Shown piece by piece: positions 34,307-46,870 of a stretch of DNA of 64,000 bases. Position numbers and translations under genes: made by a program. The notes beneath the pieces are model-generated. The model made no database searches, had not been told where the DNA came from, and saw only the letters and a list, made by a program, of their open reading frames with translations. This DNA comes from Sulfuritalea sp. (GTDB taxonomy: Bacteria; Pseudomonadota; Gammaproteobacteria; Burkholderiales; Rhodocyclaceae), in assembly GCA_023700805.1 (NCBI GenBank), contig JAMPYF010000004.1:73341-137340 (forward strand), given 5' to 3'. How positions within the stretch are numbered: the stretch's first letter is position 1; every line of letters starts with the position of its first letter.

Positions 34307-35092
34307 GGTGGAACCCCTTCCATTGACTGACAAAGGCGGCGAATGCCGCCGCCGGCATCGGCTTGGCGAACAGGAAGCCTTGTCCCGCGTCGCAGTCCGC
34401 TTGCCGCAACAGATCAAGACTCGCCGATGTTTCCACGCCTTCGGCCACCACTTCCTGCCAAGCCCGTGCGCAAGCTGGATCACCGCCCGGACAATGGTCT
34501 GGTCACGGGCGTCAACCGCCAGTCCGGCGACGAAGGACTGGTCGATCTTGAGTGTGGTGATCGGGCAGCATTTCAAATGTTTCAGGCTGGAATAGCCCGT
34601 CCCGAAGTCGTCGGCGGCAAAGCGCATGCCGCTGGCGCGCAAGGCATCGAAGGTGGAGAACACGGCCGGATCGCCGAATGCAACCGATTCGGTCAGTTCG
34701 ATCTCCAGATACTCGGCGGGCAACTGCGCATCGGCCAGCGCGCGCTTTACCTGGTTATCGAAGTTCAGCCCCACTTGGCTCGCCGAAAAATTGACGGCCA
34801 GCCGGAACGGTTGCCATTCCAGCGCCTGCCAGTCGCGCATCTGCCGACAGGCTTCGCCCAGCACCCATGCGCCAATTTCAGGCATCAGGCCGGACGATTC
34901 GACCAAGGGCAGGAACTGGCCCGGCGGCAACAGTCCGAGCGTCGGGTGCCGCCAGCGCAACAGTGCTTCCGCGCCGGTAATCCTGTCACTGCGCAGATCG
35001 ACAATCGGCTGGTAGTGCAGCTCAAGCTGCCCGCGCGCAACCGCCTGCGCCAGTTGTGCTTCCGTCAATTCAATCGTCTGGGAAGTGCTCAT
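34293..35092 (-). pseudogene. EAL-domain phosphodiesterase gene with a one-base deletion (mer urf2-like)
   Basis: The first 210 residues are an EAL domain: [20 protein letters not shown] with [41 protein letters not shown] and KIDQSF. After QLAHGLG the frame breaks. A single missing base (about 34455/34456, expected CATGG-type join) would restore [19 protein letters not shown] and a normal end, WKGFHHECK, with stop at 34293. The domain would hydrolyse cyclic di-GMP if repaired. EAL genes of this sort accompany mer transposons. Confidence 0.8.
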
Positions 35093-35095
35093 GAT

Positions 35096-35266
35096 CTACC
35101 TCCGGAAGGTCGGCAGCAGCCGCGCCACTGACAGAACAAACAAGCTGGTCAGCGTGAGGGCTGCAATACCCCAATGCTCCCCGATGAACGTGCTGGCCGT
35201 CGTGCCGGCCAGCACAATGGCGAGTAACACGACGGGATATCCATCGCCTCTGTCCGTCGTCTTCAG
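35096..35266 (-). CDS. Possible small membrane protein after the SHOCT gene
   Basis: A 56-codon frame (KTTDRGDGYPVVLLAIVLAG, FIGEHWGIAALTLTSLFVLS, ARLLPTFRR) looks like a real two-helix membrane protein. Its only plausible start is a CTG at 35266 that overlaps the SHOCT stop (CTGA), implying translational coupling, or else the start codon has been lost. No ATG or GTG is available in frame nearby. Confidence 0.4.
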   Translation of the reverse strand: MKTTDRGDGYPVVLLAIVLAGTTASTFIGEHWGIAALTLTSLFVLSVARLLPTFRR

Positions 35267-35514
35267 CCGCCGAGATCGCGCTTTTTCTGCTCGTATTCCT
35301 CGCGTTGAATTTCGCCGGCGACGTAGCGTTCCCGGATGATGTCCAGCGGCGTTTGTTCCGGTCGCTTGTCGCGTCCGCCATCGGAACCGAAACCGAGCAT
35401 TTGTCCGACCAGCACGAAAATCAAGACGATGATCAGTATCCAGAAAACCGCCATGCCGATCATGCCGATGCCCATACCGGCCCAGCCTTGCCCGTTCATC
35501 ATGTTTGCCCACAT
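35263..35514 (-). CDS. SHOCT-domain membrane protein
   Basis: 83 residues from the ATG at 35514 (AAGGAGAG upstream). A Met/Gly-rich start (MWANMMNGQGWAGMG) is followed by one helix (VFWILIIVLIFVLVGQML) and a C-terminal SHOCT motif (LDIIRERYVAGEIQREEYEQ). SHOCT proteins are small, often with copper or silver resistance genes, and of unknown role. It lies between the merA remnant and the EAL gene. Confidence 0.82.
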   Translation of the reverse strand: MWANMMNGQGWAGMGIGMIGMAVFWILIIVLIFVLVGQMLGFGSDGGRDKRPEQTPLDIIRERYVAGEIQREEYEQKKRDLGG

Positions 35515-35568
35515 GACCGCTCTCCTTGTCAAAATTGCATCGGCCTGTTCCGGTGGCGTGCTGCCTGC

Positions 35569-35757
<189 letters not shown>

Positions 35758-35782
<25 letters not shown>

Positions 35783-35916
35783 GCAACCGGCCCTTGACCG
35801 CTCGCAACCAGCGTCCCGGCATCTTGTTGCGCCTTGTCGCAACCGCCGAACAGCGAACCGATTAGCACGGCGCCGGTTAGCAGGGCTATTGTCTTGGGGA
35901 TCTTCATCTTTTTCAT
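35758..35916 (-). pseudogene. Truncated lipoprotein gene
   Basis: ATG at 35916 with AGAGG at good distance. The 52-residue product has a lipoprotein signal (KIPKTIALLTGAVLIGSLFG with GC, Cys26) and about 15 further native residues (DKAQQDAGTLVASGQGP), then runs out of frame into the merA remnant and stops at 35758. The 5' end is a real gene start; the rest was replaced by the merA tail. It is 33 bp after the PII-like gene in the cus operon. Confidence 0.6.
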
Positions 35917-35949
35917 CCGATCGGCCTCTTTGTAAGTCTCATGCTCTTA

Positions 35950-36276
35950 TCAGGCTCCATCGGGCAAAGTCTCGGATCGGGTACGGATGTGAAGGAATGT
36001 TTCCACGGGCATGACCGCCACAATTCCCGCTCCCGGCACGTCGGAGTGCGCGGCATCCATGATGGCATTGGTAATTGCTTCCGCCTTGGATTCCTCGACA
36101 AAGATCTCCACTTTGATGTGTTCCGTCAGATGATTACTGGAAAAGAAGTCCGTGTACTCGCCGAACCCCATGACCTTCGTCACAGTGATCCCGCGCACAT
36201 GAAGACTGCCAAACATCGCTTCCAGCTCGCCCAGCACATCGGCGCGAACAATGGCGACCACATATTTGAAGTGCAT
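35950..36276 (-). CDS. PII-like protein of the metal-efflux type
   Basis: 108 residues with the PII/CutA-like ferredoxin fold: MHFKYVVAIVRADVLGELEA, GITVTKVMGFGEYTDFF, IKVEIFVEESKAEAITNAIM and AGIVAVMPVETFLHIRT. It lacks the uridylylation T-loop Tyr of GlnB/GlnK. PII-like proteins of this kind follow CusCBA/CzcCBA genes and are thought to tune efflux. It is separated from the CusF-like gene by a hairpin at 36299-36334. Confidence 0.85.
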   Translation of the reverse strand: MHFKYVVAIVRADVLGELEAMFGSLHVRGITVTKVMGFGEYTDFFSSNHLTEHIKVEIFVEESKAEAITNAIMDAAHSDVPGAGIVAVMPVETFLHIRTRSETLPDGA

Positions 36277-36298
36277 GATGGTTCTCCAAAAAGATCGA

Positions 36299-36334
36299 AA
36301 TGCGCGTTATCCGTTGCATCGAGCAACGCGCATT
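36299..36334 (-). promoter_or_regulatory. Intercistronic hairpin between the CusF-like and PII-like genes
   Basis: A perfect 10-bp inverted repeat, aatgcgcgtt and aacgcgcatt, with a 16-base loop. No T-run follows, so it looks like an mRNA processing or stabilising structure and not a terminator. Confidence 0.6.
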
Positions 36335-36346
36335 CCCTCCTATTCA

Positions 36347-36814
36347 TTACTTCACGGCTGTCACGATGTAGTCCGAGCCTTGCTGCATGAACTCGATCTC
36401 GACCTTCTTGTCGATCGCAAGCTTATCGAACAGCATCTTGTCTTTCACGGAAAACCCCATGGTCATAGCCGGCCAGTTCAAACTTTTGACCGGTCCATGC
36501 GCAAGCGTCACCAACCCTTTCGACGGATCGGCCGCCTTCACCACGGCAGTCGCCTTGTGCACCATCGCCTTTGGCGTCATGCCTTGGGCATTCTTGCCCA
36601 TTTCCATGCCTTTCATGCCCTTACTGTTCATCATGTCCTGGCACTTCTGCATGTCCATACCCTTCATGTCCATGCCTTTCATTCCCTTCATTTCCATACA
36701 CTGTGTCATGTTCATATCTTTCGTCTCCATATTCATCATGCCGCCTGACTGTGCAATGGCAAGGCTGGATGCAGACAAAGCGAAGATTAGGGTCGGGGTT
36801 GTGGCAAGTTTCAT
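36347..36814 (-). CDS. CusF-like copper-binding protein with Met-rich N-terminal extension
   Basis: 155 residues from the ATG at 36814. After a signal peptide (1-21) comes a stretch of about 60 residues with MxM and MKGM repeats (MEMKGMKGMDMKGMDMQKCQ), then a CusF domain: VTLAHGPVKSLNWPAMTMGF, which holds the Met-Met/Trp copper(I)/silver site, and IEFMQQGSDYIVTAVK. It delivers Cu(I) or Ag(I) to CusB. The Met-rich part should add metal capacity. It is 118 bp downstream of cusA in the same direction. Confidence 0.9.
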   Translation of the reverse strand: MKLATTPTLIFALSASSLAIAQSGGMMNMETKDMNMTQCMEMKGMKGMDMKGMDMQKCQDMMNSKGMKGMEMGKNAQGMTPKAMVHKATAVVKAADPSKGLVTLAHGPVKSLNWPAMTMGFSVKDKMLFDKLAIDKKVEIEFMQQGSDYIVTAVK

Positions 36815-36886
36815 TGCATTTTCCTTTCGGTGGCTAAATAAATAGAAATGGGAGTACATGGTCCGGTCGGTTGCATCGCAACCGTG

Positions 36887-36933
36887 AGTGCGCTAATTCA
36901 TCCACCGGCAATGCAATATCCGTAACGCGCACT
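36887..36933 (-). promoter_or_regulatory. Hairpin at the cusA 3' end
   Basis: Inverted repeat agtgcgc and gcgcact separated by about 33 bases, overlapping the cusA stop codon. Sequence similarity to the hairpin at 36299 suggests a common origin. It may set the relative amounts of CusA and CusF mRNA. Confidence 0.45.
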
Positions 36934-39900
36934 TATGCTCCATGGCTCATTGTTTCTTGAATCGGCGCCTCAATGTGTATCCGGCGCAACTGCCTGCGGC
37001 GCAGCAGCAGATACACCGCCGGCACCACGAACATCGACAACAGCGGCGCGGTGATCATCCCGCCTACCATCGGCGCGGCGATGCGTTGCATGACTTCCGA
37101 GCCGGTGCCCGAGCCGATCATGATCGGCACCAGGCCGGCGATGATGACCGCCACCGTCATCGCCTTGGGCCGCACGCGCAAGACCGCGCCCTCGCGAATG
37201 GCGTCGAGCAGTTCGGCTTCGCTGGTCTTGCCGTCGGCCAGGCGCGCTTCCCAGGCGTTCTTCAGGTACAGCAGCATGATCACGCCGAACTCCGCCGACA
37301 CACCGGCCAAGGCAATGAAGCCGACGCCGCTGGCCACCGACAGGTTGTGTCCGAGCAGCCACAACAGCCAGATGCCGCCGGCCAGGGCAAACGGCAATGT
37401 CGCCATGATCAAGGCCGCTTCGTCGAAACGCTGGAACGTCAGGTACAGCAGCACGAAGATGATCAAGAGCGTCGCCGGCACCACGATCTTCAGTTTCGCG
37501 GTGGCGCGTTCCAGGTACTCGAACTGGCCGGACCAGGACACCGAATAACCGGCCGGCAGTTTCACTTCTTTCGCCACTGCTTGCTGCATCGCCCGCACCG
37601 CGGAGCTCAGGTCACGTCCCCGGATGTCGACATAGACCCAGCCCGACAGGCGGGCGTTTTCGCTTTTCAGCATCGGCGGGCCGTCGTTGATGCGGATCGC
37701 AGCCACATCGCCCAGGCGGATTTGCGCGCCGCGTTCGGTCAGCACCGGCAACTGGCGCAGCTTGTCGACCGAGTCGCGCACTTCGCGCGGATAACGCACG
37801 TTGATCGGAAAGCGTTGCAAGCCTTCCACCGTTTCGCCGATGTTGTCGCCGCCGATCGCGGCCGACACGATGCTCTGCACATCGGCGATGTTCAGGGCGT
37901 AGCGCGCGGCGGCGTCGCGGTCGATCGTGACATCGATGTAGCGCCCGCCGTTCAAGCGCTCCGCTAGTGCCGACGACACGCCCGGCACCTGCTTGACGAC
38001 GCGCTCGATGTCGCCGGTGATGCGGTCGATTTGCTGCAAATCCATGCCCGCGACCTTGACCCCGACCGGACTCTTGATGCCGGTGGCCAGCATGTCGATC
38101 CGGTTGCGGATCGGCGGCACCCAGATGTTGGACAGGCCCGGCACCTTGACGATGCGGTCCAGTTCCTCGACCAGCTTGTCCGGCGTCATGCCGGCCCGCC
38201 ACTGCTCGCGTGGCTTGAACTGGATGGTGGTCTCGAACATCTCCAGCGGCGCCGGGTCGGTCGCGGACTCGGCCCGGCCCGCCTTGCCGAACACGCTGTG
38301 CACTTCCGGCACGGTCTTGATCAGGCGGTCGGTTTGCTGCAGCAGCTCGGATACCTTGCCGGCGCCCAAACCAGGCAATGCCGACGGCATGTACAGCAGG
38401 TCGCCTTCATCCAGCGGCGGCATGAATTCGCCGCCCAGGCGCGACATCGGCCAAACGGTGATGACAGCAATCAGTCCGGCGACCAGCAACGTCGCTTTCG
38501 GGAAGCGCAACACGCCTTCAAGCAACGGGCGGTACAGCGCGATCAGGAAGCGGTTGAGTGGGTTCTTCTGCTCATCGGGAATTCGCCCCCGGATCAGGTA
38601 GCCCATCAGCACCGGAATCAGCGTGACCGCCAAGCCGGCGGCCGCTGCCATCGCATAGGTCTTGGTGAACGCCAGCGGCGAAAACAGCCGCCCTTCCTGC
38701 GCTTCCAGCGTGAACACCGGGATGAACGACAAAACGATGATCAACAGCGAAAAGAACAGCGCCGGGCCGACCTCGTCCGCCGCGTCGCCGATCACGCGCC
38801 AGTGGTCATCTCCCGTGAGCTGCCGACCCGGATGCGCATGGTTCCACGCCTCGATATGCTTGTGCGCATTTTCGATCATTACCACCGCCGCATCGACCAT
38901 CGCGCCGATCGCGATCGCAATGCCGCCCAAGGACATGATGTTGGCGTTCACCCCCTGGTAGTACATCACGATGTAGGCCGCCAGTATCCCCAGCGGCAAC
39001 GACACGATCGCCACCAGCGCGGAACGGATGTGGAACAGGAAGATCGCGCAAACCAGCGCCACGACGATGAATTCCTCGATCAGCTTGTGTTCGAGGTTGG
39101 TGACGGCACGCTTGATCAGGTTGGAGCGGTCATACACCGGGATGATCTCGACGCCGGACGGCAGGCTGGACTTCAGCATTTCCAGCTTGGCCTTGACGGC
39201 ATCGATGGTTTCCAACGCGTTCTTGCCAAAGCGCATCACGATCACGCCGCCGGCAACCTCGCCCTCGCCATTCAACTCGGCGATACCGCGCCGCATTTCC
39301 GGCCCGACCTGGACGCGCGCCACATCGCCCAGCCGCACCGACACGCCGGCGTCGGTCGTCATCAGCGGAATCTTGCGGAAATCGTCGAGCGATGTGAGGT
39401 AGCCGGAGGCGCGCACCATGTATTCCGCCTCGCCCAGTTCCAGCACCGAGCCGCCGGTTTCCTGGTTGGCGCGTTGCACCGCGTCGACCACTTTGCCGTG
39501 CGGGATGTTGTAGGCACGCAGCTTGTCGGGGTCGAGCACGATCTGGTACTGGCGTACCATGCCGCCCACGCTCGCCACTTCCGACACGTTCGGCACCGCT
39601 TTCAACTCATACTTGAGGAACCAGTCCTGCAACGCGCGCAACTGCGACAGGTCCATCTTGCCGCTCCTGTCCACTAGCGCGTATTCGTAGATCCAGCCAA
39701 CCCCGGTCGCGTCCGGCCCCAATGTCGTTTTGGCCTGCGGCGGCAGGCGCGACTGCGCCTGGTTGAGATATTCCAGCACGCGCGAGCGCGCCCAGTACGG
39801 GTCGGTGCCGTCGTCGAACAGGATGTAGACGAAGGAGTCGCCGAAGAAGGAATAGCCGCGCACCGTCTTGGCCCCGGGCACCGACAGCATCGTGGTGGTC

Positions 39901-40106
39901 AGCGGATAGGTCACCTGGTTCTCGACAATCTGCGGTGCCTGGCCGGAATAGGTAGTGCGGATGATGACTTGCACGTCCGACAGGTCCGGGATCGCATCGA
40001 GCGGCGTCCTCGACAGCGACCAGACGCCCCAGGCGGTGAGCATGGCGGTGGCCAGCAGCACCAGGATGCGGTTGGCGATCGACCAGCGGATCAGCTTGGC
40101 TATCAT
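36933..40106 (-). CDS. cusA: CusA-type heavy-metal RND efflux pump
   Basis: 1057 residues from the ATG at 40106 (4-base overlap with cusB). Twelve transmembrane helices and two large periplasmic loops are apparent; RND motifs include [20 protein letters not shown], the [17 protein letters not shown] segment and [20 protein letters not shown] with the proton-relay Asp/Glu residues. Methionines thread the periplasmic loop ([19 protein letters not shown]). It forms the trimeric pump of CusCBA, expelling Cu(I)/Ag(I) from the periplasm or cytoplasm. Confidence 0.95.
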   Translation of the reverse strand: MIAKLIRWSIANRILVLLATAMLTAWGVWSLSRTPLDAIPDLSDVQVIIRTTYSGQAPQIVENQVTYPLTTTMLSVPGAKTVRGYSFFGDSFVYILFDDGTDPYWARSRVLEYLNQAQSRLPPQAKTTLGPDATGVGWIYEYALVDRSGKMDLSQLRALQDWFLKYELKAVPNVSEVASVGGMVRQYQIVLDPDKLRAYNIPHGKVVDAVQRANQETGGSVLELGEAEYMVRASGYLTSLDDFRKIPLMTTDAGVSVRLGDVARVQVGPEMRRGIAELNGEGEVAGGVIVMRFGKNALETIDAVKAKLEMLKSSLPSGVEIIPVYDRSNLIKRAVTNLEHKLIEEFIVVALVCAIFLFHIRSALVAIVSLPLGILAAYIVMYYQGVNANIMSLGGIAIAIGAMVDAAVVMIENAHKHIEAWNHAHPGRQLTGDDHWRVIGDAADEVGPALFFSLLIIVLSFIPVFTLEAQEGRLFSPLAFTKTYAMAAAAGLAVTLIPVLMGYLIRGRIPDEQKNPLNRFLIALYRPLLEGVLRFPKATLLVAGLIAVITVWPMSRLGGEFMPPLDEGDLLYMPSALPGLGAGKVSELLQQTDRLIKTVPEVHSVFGKAGRAESATDPAPLEMFETTIQFKPREQWRAGMTPDKLVEELDRIVKVPGLSNIWVPPIRNRIDMLATGIKSPVGVKVAGMDLQQIDRITGDIERVVKQVPGVSSALAERLNGGRYIDVTIDRDAAARYALNIADVQSIVSAAIGGDNIGETVEGLQRFPINVRYPREVRDSVDKLRQLPVLTERGAQIRLGDVAAIRINDGPPMLKSENARLSGWVYVDIRGRDLSSAVRAMQQAVAKEVKLPAGYSVSWSGQFEYLERATAKLKIVVPATLLIIFVLLYLTFQRFDEAALIMATLPFALAGGIWLLWLLGHNLSVASGVGFIALAGVSAEFGVIMLLYLKNAWEARLADGKTSEAELLDAIREGAVLRVRPKAMTVAVIIAGLVPIMIGSGTGSEVMQRIAAPMVGGMITAPLLSMFVVPAVYLLLRRRQLRRIHIEAPIQETMSHGA

Positions 40107-41677
40107 TTCGCCGCTCCTGCTTGATTCATTTTTTTCCCGTCCGCCGGCGCGGTGGCCGGGGCAATGGTGGTGATCTGGTACAGGCCCTCCTTGGTCTGGC
40201 GAATCTCGAATGCCACCAAGTCGCCGACCGCGACGTTGCGCGGCAGGCCGGTGGCCGGTGGCTTGAAGCCCATCGTCATCGGCCCCCATTGCAGAGAGGG
40301 GATCGGACCATGCGACAGCGTGATTTCATCCTGATCGATTTTTTCGACTTTGCCGGCGCCGCGATGCGTCACGTCGGCTACCTTGCTGTTGTCGGCGGCC
40401 GGCATGTCGCTCATGCGCGTCGTGGTGCCTTTCAGGCTGGCTTCGGAATCGATCAGGAACTGGCCGGAGACCACAACCTTTTGTCCCGCTTCCAGTCCCT
40501 TGCGGATTTCGGTCTGGCCGTTCGATTCGGCGCCGATATCGACATCGGCCGGCACGAATTTCCCATCCGCTTGCGCGACCATCACGACGCTGCGCTTGCC
40601 GGTCTGGATCACGGCTTCCGACGGCACCAGCAGCAGATCCTCGCGCGCAGCCGGCATCAGATTGACCGTGACGAACATGCCGGGCACGAGCTGCCCGGAT
40701 GGATTAGCGAGCTCGATGCGCGCCTTCAAGGTGCGTGTGGCGGCATTCACCTCGGGCAAGATTGCACCGACCTTGCCCTTGAAAACCACGCCGGGCAACG
40801 CCGGCGTGCGGCCTTGCACCGCATTGCCGGGGCGCACCTGCGGCGCGGAATTCTCAGGCACTTCGGCATTAATCCAGACCGTGCCCAGCCCATTGATGCG
40901 GAACAGCGGCGCGCCGGCCATCACGGTCATGCCTTCACGCACGGAGAGTTCGGCTATGACGCCGCCGGCTGGCGCCGTGACGGTCAGGCGCGGGTGAATC
41001 CTGCCACTCGATTCGACTAGACTAATCTGATCGTCGGTCATGCCCGCCAGGCGCATGCGCTGCCGCGCCGCGTCCAGCAAACCCTCGGTGCCGACGGCAT
41101 GGCCCATGCGCTTGATCGACAAATATTCTTCCTGCGCCGCCACCCAGTCCGGCACATACAGTTCGGCCAGCGGCTGGCCCCTCTTCACCGGGTCGAGCGG
41201 CGCGCGCACATGCAACTTCTCGACAAAACCGTTGCTGCGCGCCTGCACCACCGCGACATCGCGCTCGTTGTAGGCGACGCTGCCGACCGCTTCCACTGCC
41301 GCTGCGAGATTGCCTTTGGCGACGCCGGCGGTGCGGATTCCCAGGTTCTGCTGCACGCGCGGACTGATGCTGACCTTGCCCTCGTCGCCGGCATCGTCCG
41401 CATACCTCGGCACCAGTTGCATGTCCATGAAAGGCGACTTGCCGGGCTGGTCGAACTTGTGGCCGGGCACCATCGGGTCGTGCCAGTACAGCACCTTTCT
41501 GCCCGTCGCCGGATCAATGCGGCCGTCGCTTTGCGCATTGGCGGCCGGTTGCGATCTGTTGGCCGCAGGCGCCGCCATTTTCGTCCCCTGCTGCATGCCA
41601 AGCCGGTAAAGCCCATATCCGCCCGTACCGAGCAGGCCCGCTGAAACGAGGGCGATGAAGTGTGTTTTGGCTTTCAT
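40103..41677 (-). CDS. cusB: CusB-type adaptor with fused CusF domain
   Basis: 524 residues from the ATG at 41677. Membrane anchor ([20 protein letters not shown]), a heavy-metal-binding YHS-like segment [20 protein letters not shown] with PFMDMQLVP, hairpin and barrel-sandwich domains ([20 protein letters not shown]). Residues from about 440 form a CusF-like domain ([26 protein letters not shown]). It links CusA to CusC. The built-in CusF domain is common in betaproteobacterial CusB. Confidence 0.95.
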   Translation of the reverse strand: MKAKTHFIALVSAGLLGTGGYGLYRLGMQQGTKMAAPAANRSQPAANAQSDGRIDPATGRKVLYWHDPMVPGHKFDQPGKSPFMDMQLVPRYADDAGDEGKVSISPRVQQNLGIRTAGVAKGNLAAAVEAVGSVAYNERDVAVVQARSNGFVEKLHVRAPLDPVKRGQPLAELYVPDWVAAQEEYLSIKRMGHAVGTEGLLDAARQRMRLAGMTDDQISLVESSGRIHPRLTVTAPAGGVIAELSVREGMTVMAGAPLFRINGLGTVWINAEVPENSAPQVRPGNAVQGRTPALPGVVFKGKVGAILPEVNAATRTLKARIELANPSGQLVPGMFVTVNLMPAAREDLLLVPSEAVIQTGKRSVVMVAQADGKFVPADVDIGAESNGQTEIRKGLEAGQKVVVSGQFLIDSEASLKGTTTRMSDMPAADNSKVADVTHRGAGKVEKIDQDEITLSHGPIPSLQWGPMTMGFKPPATGLPRNVAVGDLVAFEIRQTKEGLYQITTIAPATAPADGKKMNQAGAAK

Positions 41678-43017
41678 TTCGTATCCCTGTTTGCAGGCAT
41701 CGTTGCTTGGGATGCCATGTTCGTAGTCGGAAAGAGAAAATTGAGTTGCGCCCAGAGCCGGGCGGTGTCCGCTTCCAGTTGCAGCGCCTGTTGGCGCACG
41801 TCGATTTGATCGCGGCGGGCGGCCAGCACGTCGGCCAGGCTCGATTTGCCGCCCCGGTAGGCGGTGAGCGCCGCCAGCGTGCGTTCCATTGACAGCGGAA
41901 TCAGTTCGCGCCCGTAGCGCGCGCGGCGTTCGCGGTTGTTCTGCCATTCGTTGATCATGGTGAGGGCCTCGGCAACACGCTCGCGCAGCGCTTCGTCACG
42001 CTCGGCGCGCGCCTGTTCCACCATTGCCAGCTTTGCGGAAAGTTCGCGGTCTTGCCGATTCTTTTGGTCCCACTGCAAGGGAATCGACACGCCGACCGAA
42101 ATCATGTTCGAGAAAGCCGGGCCGCGCTGCTGGAGCATGAGCTGCACGCTCCAGTCGGATTTCTTGTTGGCCTGGGCAAGTTTTGCTTCCACCTGCGCGA
42201 TTTCCTCCTGCCTGGTCATCACCGCAATTTGCGGGTGATGCGCAAGCTGTGTCTCAAGCATTGCGGGATCCATGTGAATGGTGTCGATCACGGGCTGGCC
42301 GGCGAGCGGCCGATTGGCCGCATCGCCGATCCAGCGCGCCAGCATTGCACTGGCGTTGCGCACACGACGCTCGGCTTCGCTGGCACGATCATCTAGCGAT
42401 CCCAGCGCGCTGCGGGCGGCAAAGACATCGGCCTGGCTGCCGCGACCGGCACGGTAAGCCGCGTCGGCAGCCTGGATTTCCAGCTTCGCCTGTGCGCCTT
42501 GCTCCGCGATCACCGCGGCCATCGCCTCCGCGTAATAACGATCCAGCCATGCGAGGGCGGTATCACGTTCGACGGCAGCCGTCGTCATGCCTTTTTCGGC
42601 AAGCGCTTTTTCCGCTTCGCGCTCGAATTTTTTCGAGCGCAACCGGCGCTTTTCGGCACGCGTGAATTCCTGCGACACGCCAACCCGGCGCATCGTCATG
42701 AAATCGCGGGTGACACTGAAGCGGTCAGGGCCATCGACGGGCAGATTATCGACGCCGACGTTAAGCATCGGATCGGGCAATTGGCCGGCGGCCACCGCCA
42801 TTTCCCTGGAAGCCGACACGGAATGGTCTTGCGCGGTCAACTGGCGCGAATGCGCCACGGCCATGCGCTGCGCCTCGACCAGCGACAGCGGCGCTTCAGC
42901 CGCGACCGTGGCGTTGAAAAGTGTCAGAACGGCAGCCAGCGCGGCTAACGCGATTCTTGCGTCAATAGGAAGAACTGTATTGCGCGCACGGCTGCGCGCT
43001 GTAAACAGGAATGGCAT
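41674..43017 (-). CDS. cusC: CusC-type outer-membrane efflux protein (TolC family)
   Basis: 447 residues from the ATG at 43017 (GGAGG 5 bases upstream). Signal region (LAALAAVLTLFNATVAA) and the repeated TolC architecture: LSLVEAQRMAVAHSRQLTAQ and a second half around QVEAKLAQANKKSDWSVQLM, with long coiled helices (MVEQARAERDEALRERVAEA). It makes the exit duct of CusCBA. The stop overlaps the cusB start by 4 bases. Confidence 0.93.
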   Translation of the reverse strand: MPFLFTARSRARNTVLPIDARIALAALAAVLTLFNATVAAEAPLSLVEAQRMAVAHSRQLTAQDHSVSASREMAVAAGQLPDPMLNVGVDNLPVDGPDRFSVTRDFMTMRRVGVSQEFTRAEKRRLRSKKFEREAEKALAEKGMTTAAVERDTALAWLDRYYAEAMAAVIAEQGAQAKLEIQAADAAYRAGRGSQADVFAARSALGSLDDRASEAERRVRNASAMLARWIGDAANRPLAGQPVIDTIHMDPAMLETQLAHHPQIAVMTRQEEIAQVEAKLAQANKKSDWSVQLMLQQRGPAFSNMISVGVSIPLQWDQKNRQDRELSAKLAMVEQARAERDEALRERVAEALTMINEWQNNRERRARYGRELIPLSMERTLAALTAYRGGKSSLADVLAARRDQIDVRQQALQLEADTARLWAQLNFLFPTTNMASQATMPANRDTK

Positions 43018-43093
43018 GAAACCTCCAGAGTGCATTGAACAACATCGATTGCGCACGGCGCGCAAACAATGACGAACTCAGCAATCTGGAGCG

Positions 43094-43510
43094 TTAAATG
43101 CGGAAACAGCAGTTGCGGATGGCGAGCGGCGGCGCCGTGGTCCGCGTCAACAAGGAAGATTCCGGCGGCGTGGCACGCGGACGGGCAGCCACATCGACGG
43201 CATCCAGTGCCAGCACCAATCCCACCGGAACGAACGGTTGAACCGGAGGAAGATCAGGTTTGTCGAGGGATTGCTTGCCCGCCTGGCCATGCGCATAGGC
43301 ATGGCACAAGCCGGGGTGCGCCATATCCATGCCTTCACATCCAGCCATGCCCTGTTGATCCATGTCGCTCTCCGGCATGGCGACCGTGTCATTGCGGCTC
43401 CCCGTTTGCATACCCGGACACACATACGACGCCACGGCAAGCTGCATGAACAGCATGCCAAACAGCGCAATAAGCGTGGCGAGGAAACGCGATGGGCGGG
43501 AAAGTTTCAT
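43094..43510 (-). CDS. Small exported protein leading the cus operon
   Basis: 138 residues: one N-terminal signal helix (FLATLIALFGMLFMQLAVAS), then a region with Met, His and Cys (CPGMQTG, MDQQGMAGCEGMDMAHPGLC) and an ending TTAPPLAIRNCCFRI. This resembles the short DUF2946-type or copper-resistance proteins found ahead of czc/cus genes. Function unknown; binding of Cu(I) by the Met/Cys stretch is plausible. The predicted sigma-70 promoter at 43536 lies directly upstream. Confidence 0.72.
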   Translation of the reverse strand: MKLSRPSRFLATLIALFGMLFMQLAVASYVCPGMQTGSRNDTVAMPESDMDQQGMAGCEGMDMAHPGLCHAYAHGQAGKQSLDKPDLPPVQPFVPVGLVLALDAVDVAARPRATPPESSLLTRTTAPPLAIRNCCFRI

Positions 43511-43535
43511 ACAGCTTTAAGTTATCACTCGATTC

Positions 43536-43565
43536 AAAATACGCGGCAAGGCCGTTCATTGTCAA
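43536..43565 (-). promoter_or_regulatory. Predicted sigma-70 promoter of the cus operon
   Basis: Minus strand TTGACA (43565-43560), 18-bp spacer and TATTTT (43541-43536), about 25 bases before the ATG at 43510. The wider 179-bp gap between merA and this gene is AT-rich compared with its neighbours. Confidence 0.6.
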
Positions 43566-43689
43566 GGAGTCAAGGACAGGGACGCATCCTTTGCTCTGTC
43601 GCAAGACAACAAAAGAACTTACAAACGATCCCCAATTAGATTTATTTTCATCGGTTTTCTTCAACGAATTAATGACTTGTGACACTAGA

Positions 43690-45862
<2,173 letters not shown>

Positions 45863-45875
45863 GGCAATCTCCTGA

Positions 45876-46226
45876 TCAGTAGAAAAATGGCGCGACGTAG
45901 GGAAACCCGAGCGCGACGAGCACAAGTACGACAACGATCCAGAAAGTCAGCTTGTAGTTGGCGCGTACCTGGGGAATGGCGCAGACCTCGCCGGGCTTGC
46001 ATGCCGCGACCGGCAGGAAAATCTGTCGCCAGGCAAGGAACAGCGCCAGCAACGCCACACCGATGAAAATCGGGCGATAAGGTTCCAAGGCCGTCAGATT
46101 GCCGATCCAGGCGCCGCTGAAGCCCAGTGCGATCAGGACCAGCGGCCCCAGGCAACAGGTGGAGGCGAGGATGGCGGCCAGCCCGCCGGCGACGAGTGTA
46201 CCGCGCTCTTGTTGCGATTCGGTCAT
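45876..46226 (-). CDS. merT: MerT, mercuric transport protein
   Basis: 116 residues, three helices. First helix STCCLGPLVLIALGFSGAWI with the vicinal Cys pair, loop pair ACKPGEVCAIP, and the usual PYVAPFFY end. First gene of the mer operon, directly behind the operator at 46262-46292. Confidence 0.95.
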   Translation of the reverse strand: MTESQQERGTLVAGGLAAILASTCCLGPLVLIALGFSGAWIGNLTALEPYRPIFIGVALLALFLAWRQIFLPVAACKPGEVCAIPQVRANYKLTFWIVVVLVLVALGFPYVAPFFY

Positions 46227-46261
46227 CGGTTTCTCCTTTGGAGAATTTCATGGATGGCCTA

Positions 46262-46292
46262 AGATTACTTCCGTAGTCAAGTACGGAGTCAA
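46262..46292 (-). promoter_or_regulatory. mer operator-promoter (merO/PT)
   Basis: Minus strand: TTGACT (46292-46287), a 19-bp spacer carrying the dyad CCGTACTTGACTACGG (46286-46271), and TAATCT (46267-46262). This is the classical MerR site with an overlong spacer, placed between divergent merR and merT. It closely follows the Tn21/Tn501 sequence. Confidence 0.93.
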
Positions 46293-46297
46293 GCGCT

Positions 46298-46744
46298 ATG
46301 GGGAACAAATCGGAGCATCTGACCATCGGCGTATTCGCCAAGGCCGCCGGGACAAGCGTGGAGACCATCCGGTTCTACCAGCGCAAGGGTTTGCTGCCCG
46401 AACCGAACAAGCCTTACGGCAGCATTCGCCGCTACGGCGAGGCCGATGTGGCGCGGGTGCTGTTCGTGAAAACGGCCCAGCGGCTGGGTTTCAGCCTGGA
46501 TGAAATCGGCGAGTTGCTGCGGCTGGAAGACGGCACCCACTGCAACGAGGCCAGCCGCCTGGCCGAGCGCAAGCTCAAGGACGTACGCGAGAAGCTGGCG
46601 GACCTGACGCGCATGGAGGCGGTGTTATCCGCCCTGGTCGGCGCCTGCCATGCGCGAACGGGCAAGGTATCGTGCCCGTTGATCGCGGCGCTGCAAGGTC
46701 AAATGAGTGTCGATGCGCCGGCAATTACCCGGCAGGATTCCTGA
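46298..46744 (+). CDS. merR: MerR mercury-responsive activator/repressor
   Basis: 148 residues. [23 protein letters not shown]; Hg ligands at exactly the canonical positions Cys82, Cys117 and Cys126 ([21 protein letters not shown]). It represses and, with Hg(II), activates merTPFA from the operator 6 bp before its own start. It is divergent from the structural genes. Confidence 0.96.
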   Translation: MGNKSEHLTIGVFAKAAGTSVETIRFYQRKGLLPEPNKPYGSIRRYGEADVARVLFVKTAQRLGFSLDEIGELLRLEDGTHCNEASRLAERKLKDVREKLADLTRMEAVLSALVGACHARTGKVSCPLIAALQGQMSVDAPAITRQDS

Positions 46745-46870
46745 TCCGGATTCGATTCGCCGACGCCTTGCGTCATCAGGAAAAATCGCCGGCGTTCGGC
46801 AGGTGGAGCCCCGTCGTCACCGGAGTAACGCGATAAGCCGGCGCCCTGCCGAGGTCGAGTCGGCGAGCCG

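Noticed and set aside
34106..35092. EAL-DUF3330 fusion protein
   Set aside because: The continuous frame arises from a one-base deletion; repairing it restores a normal EAL end and leaves DUF3330 as its own gene with its own ATG.
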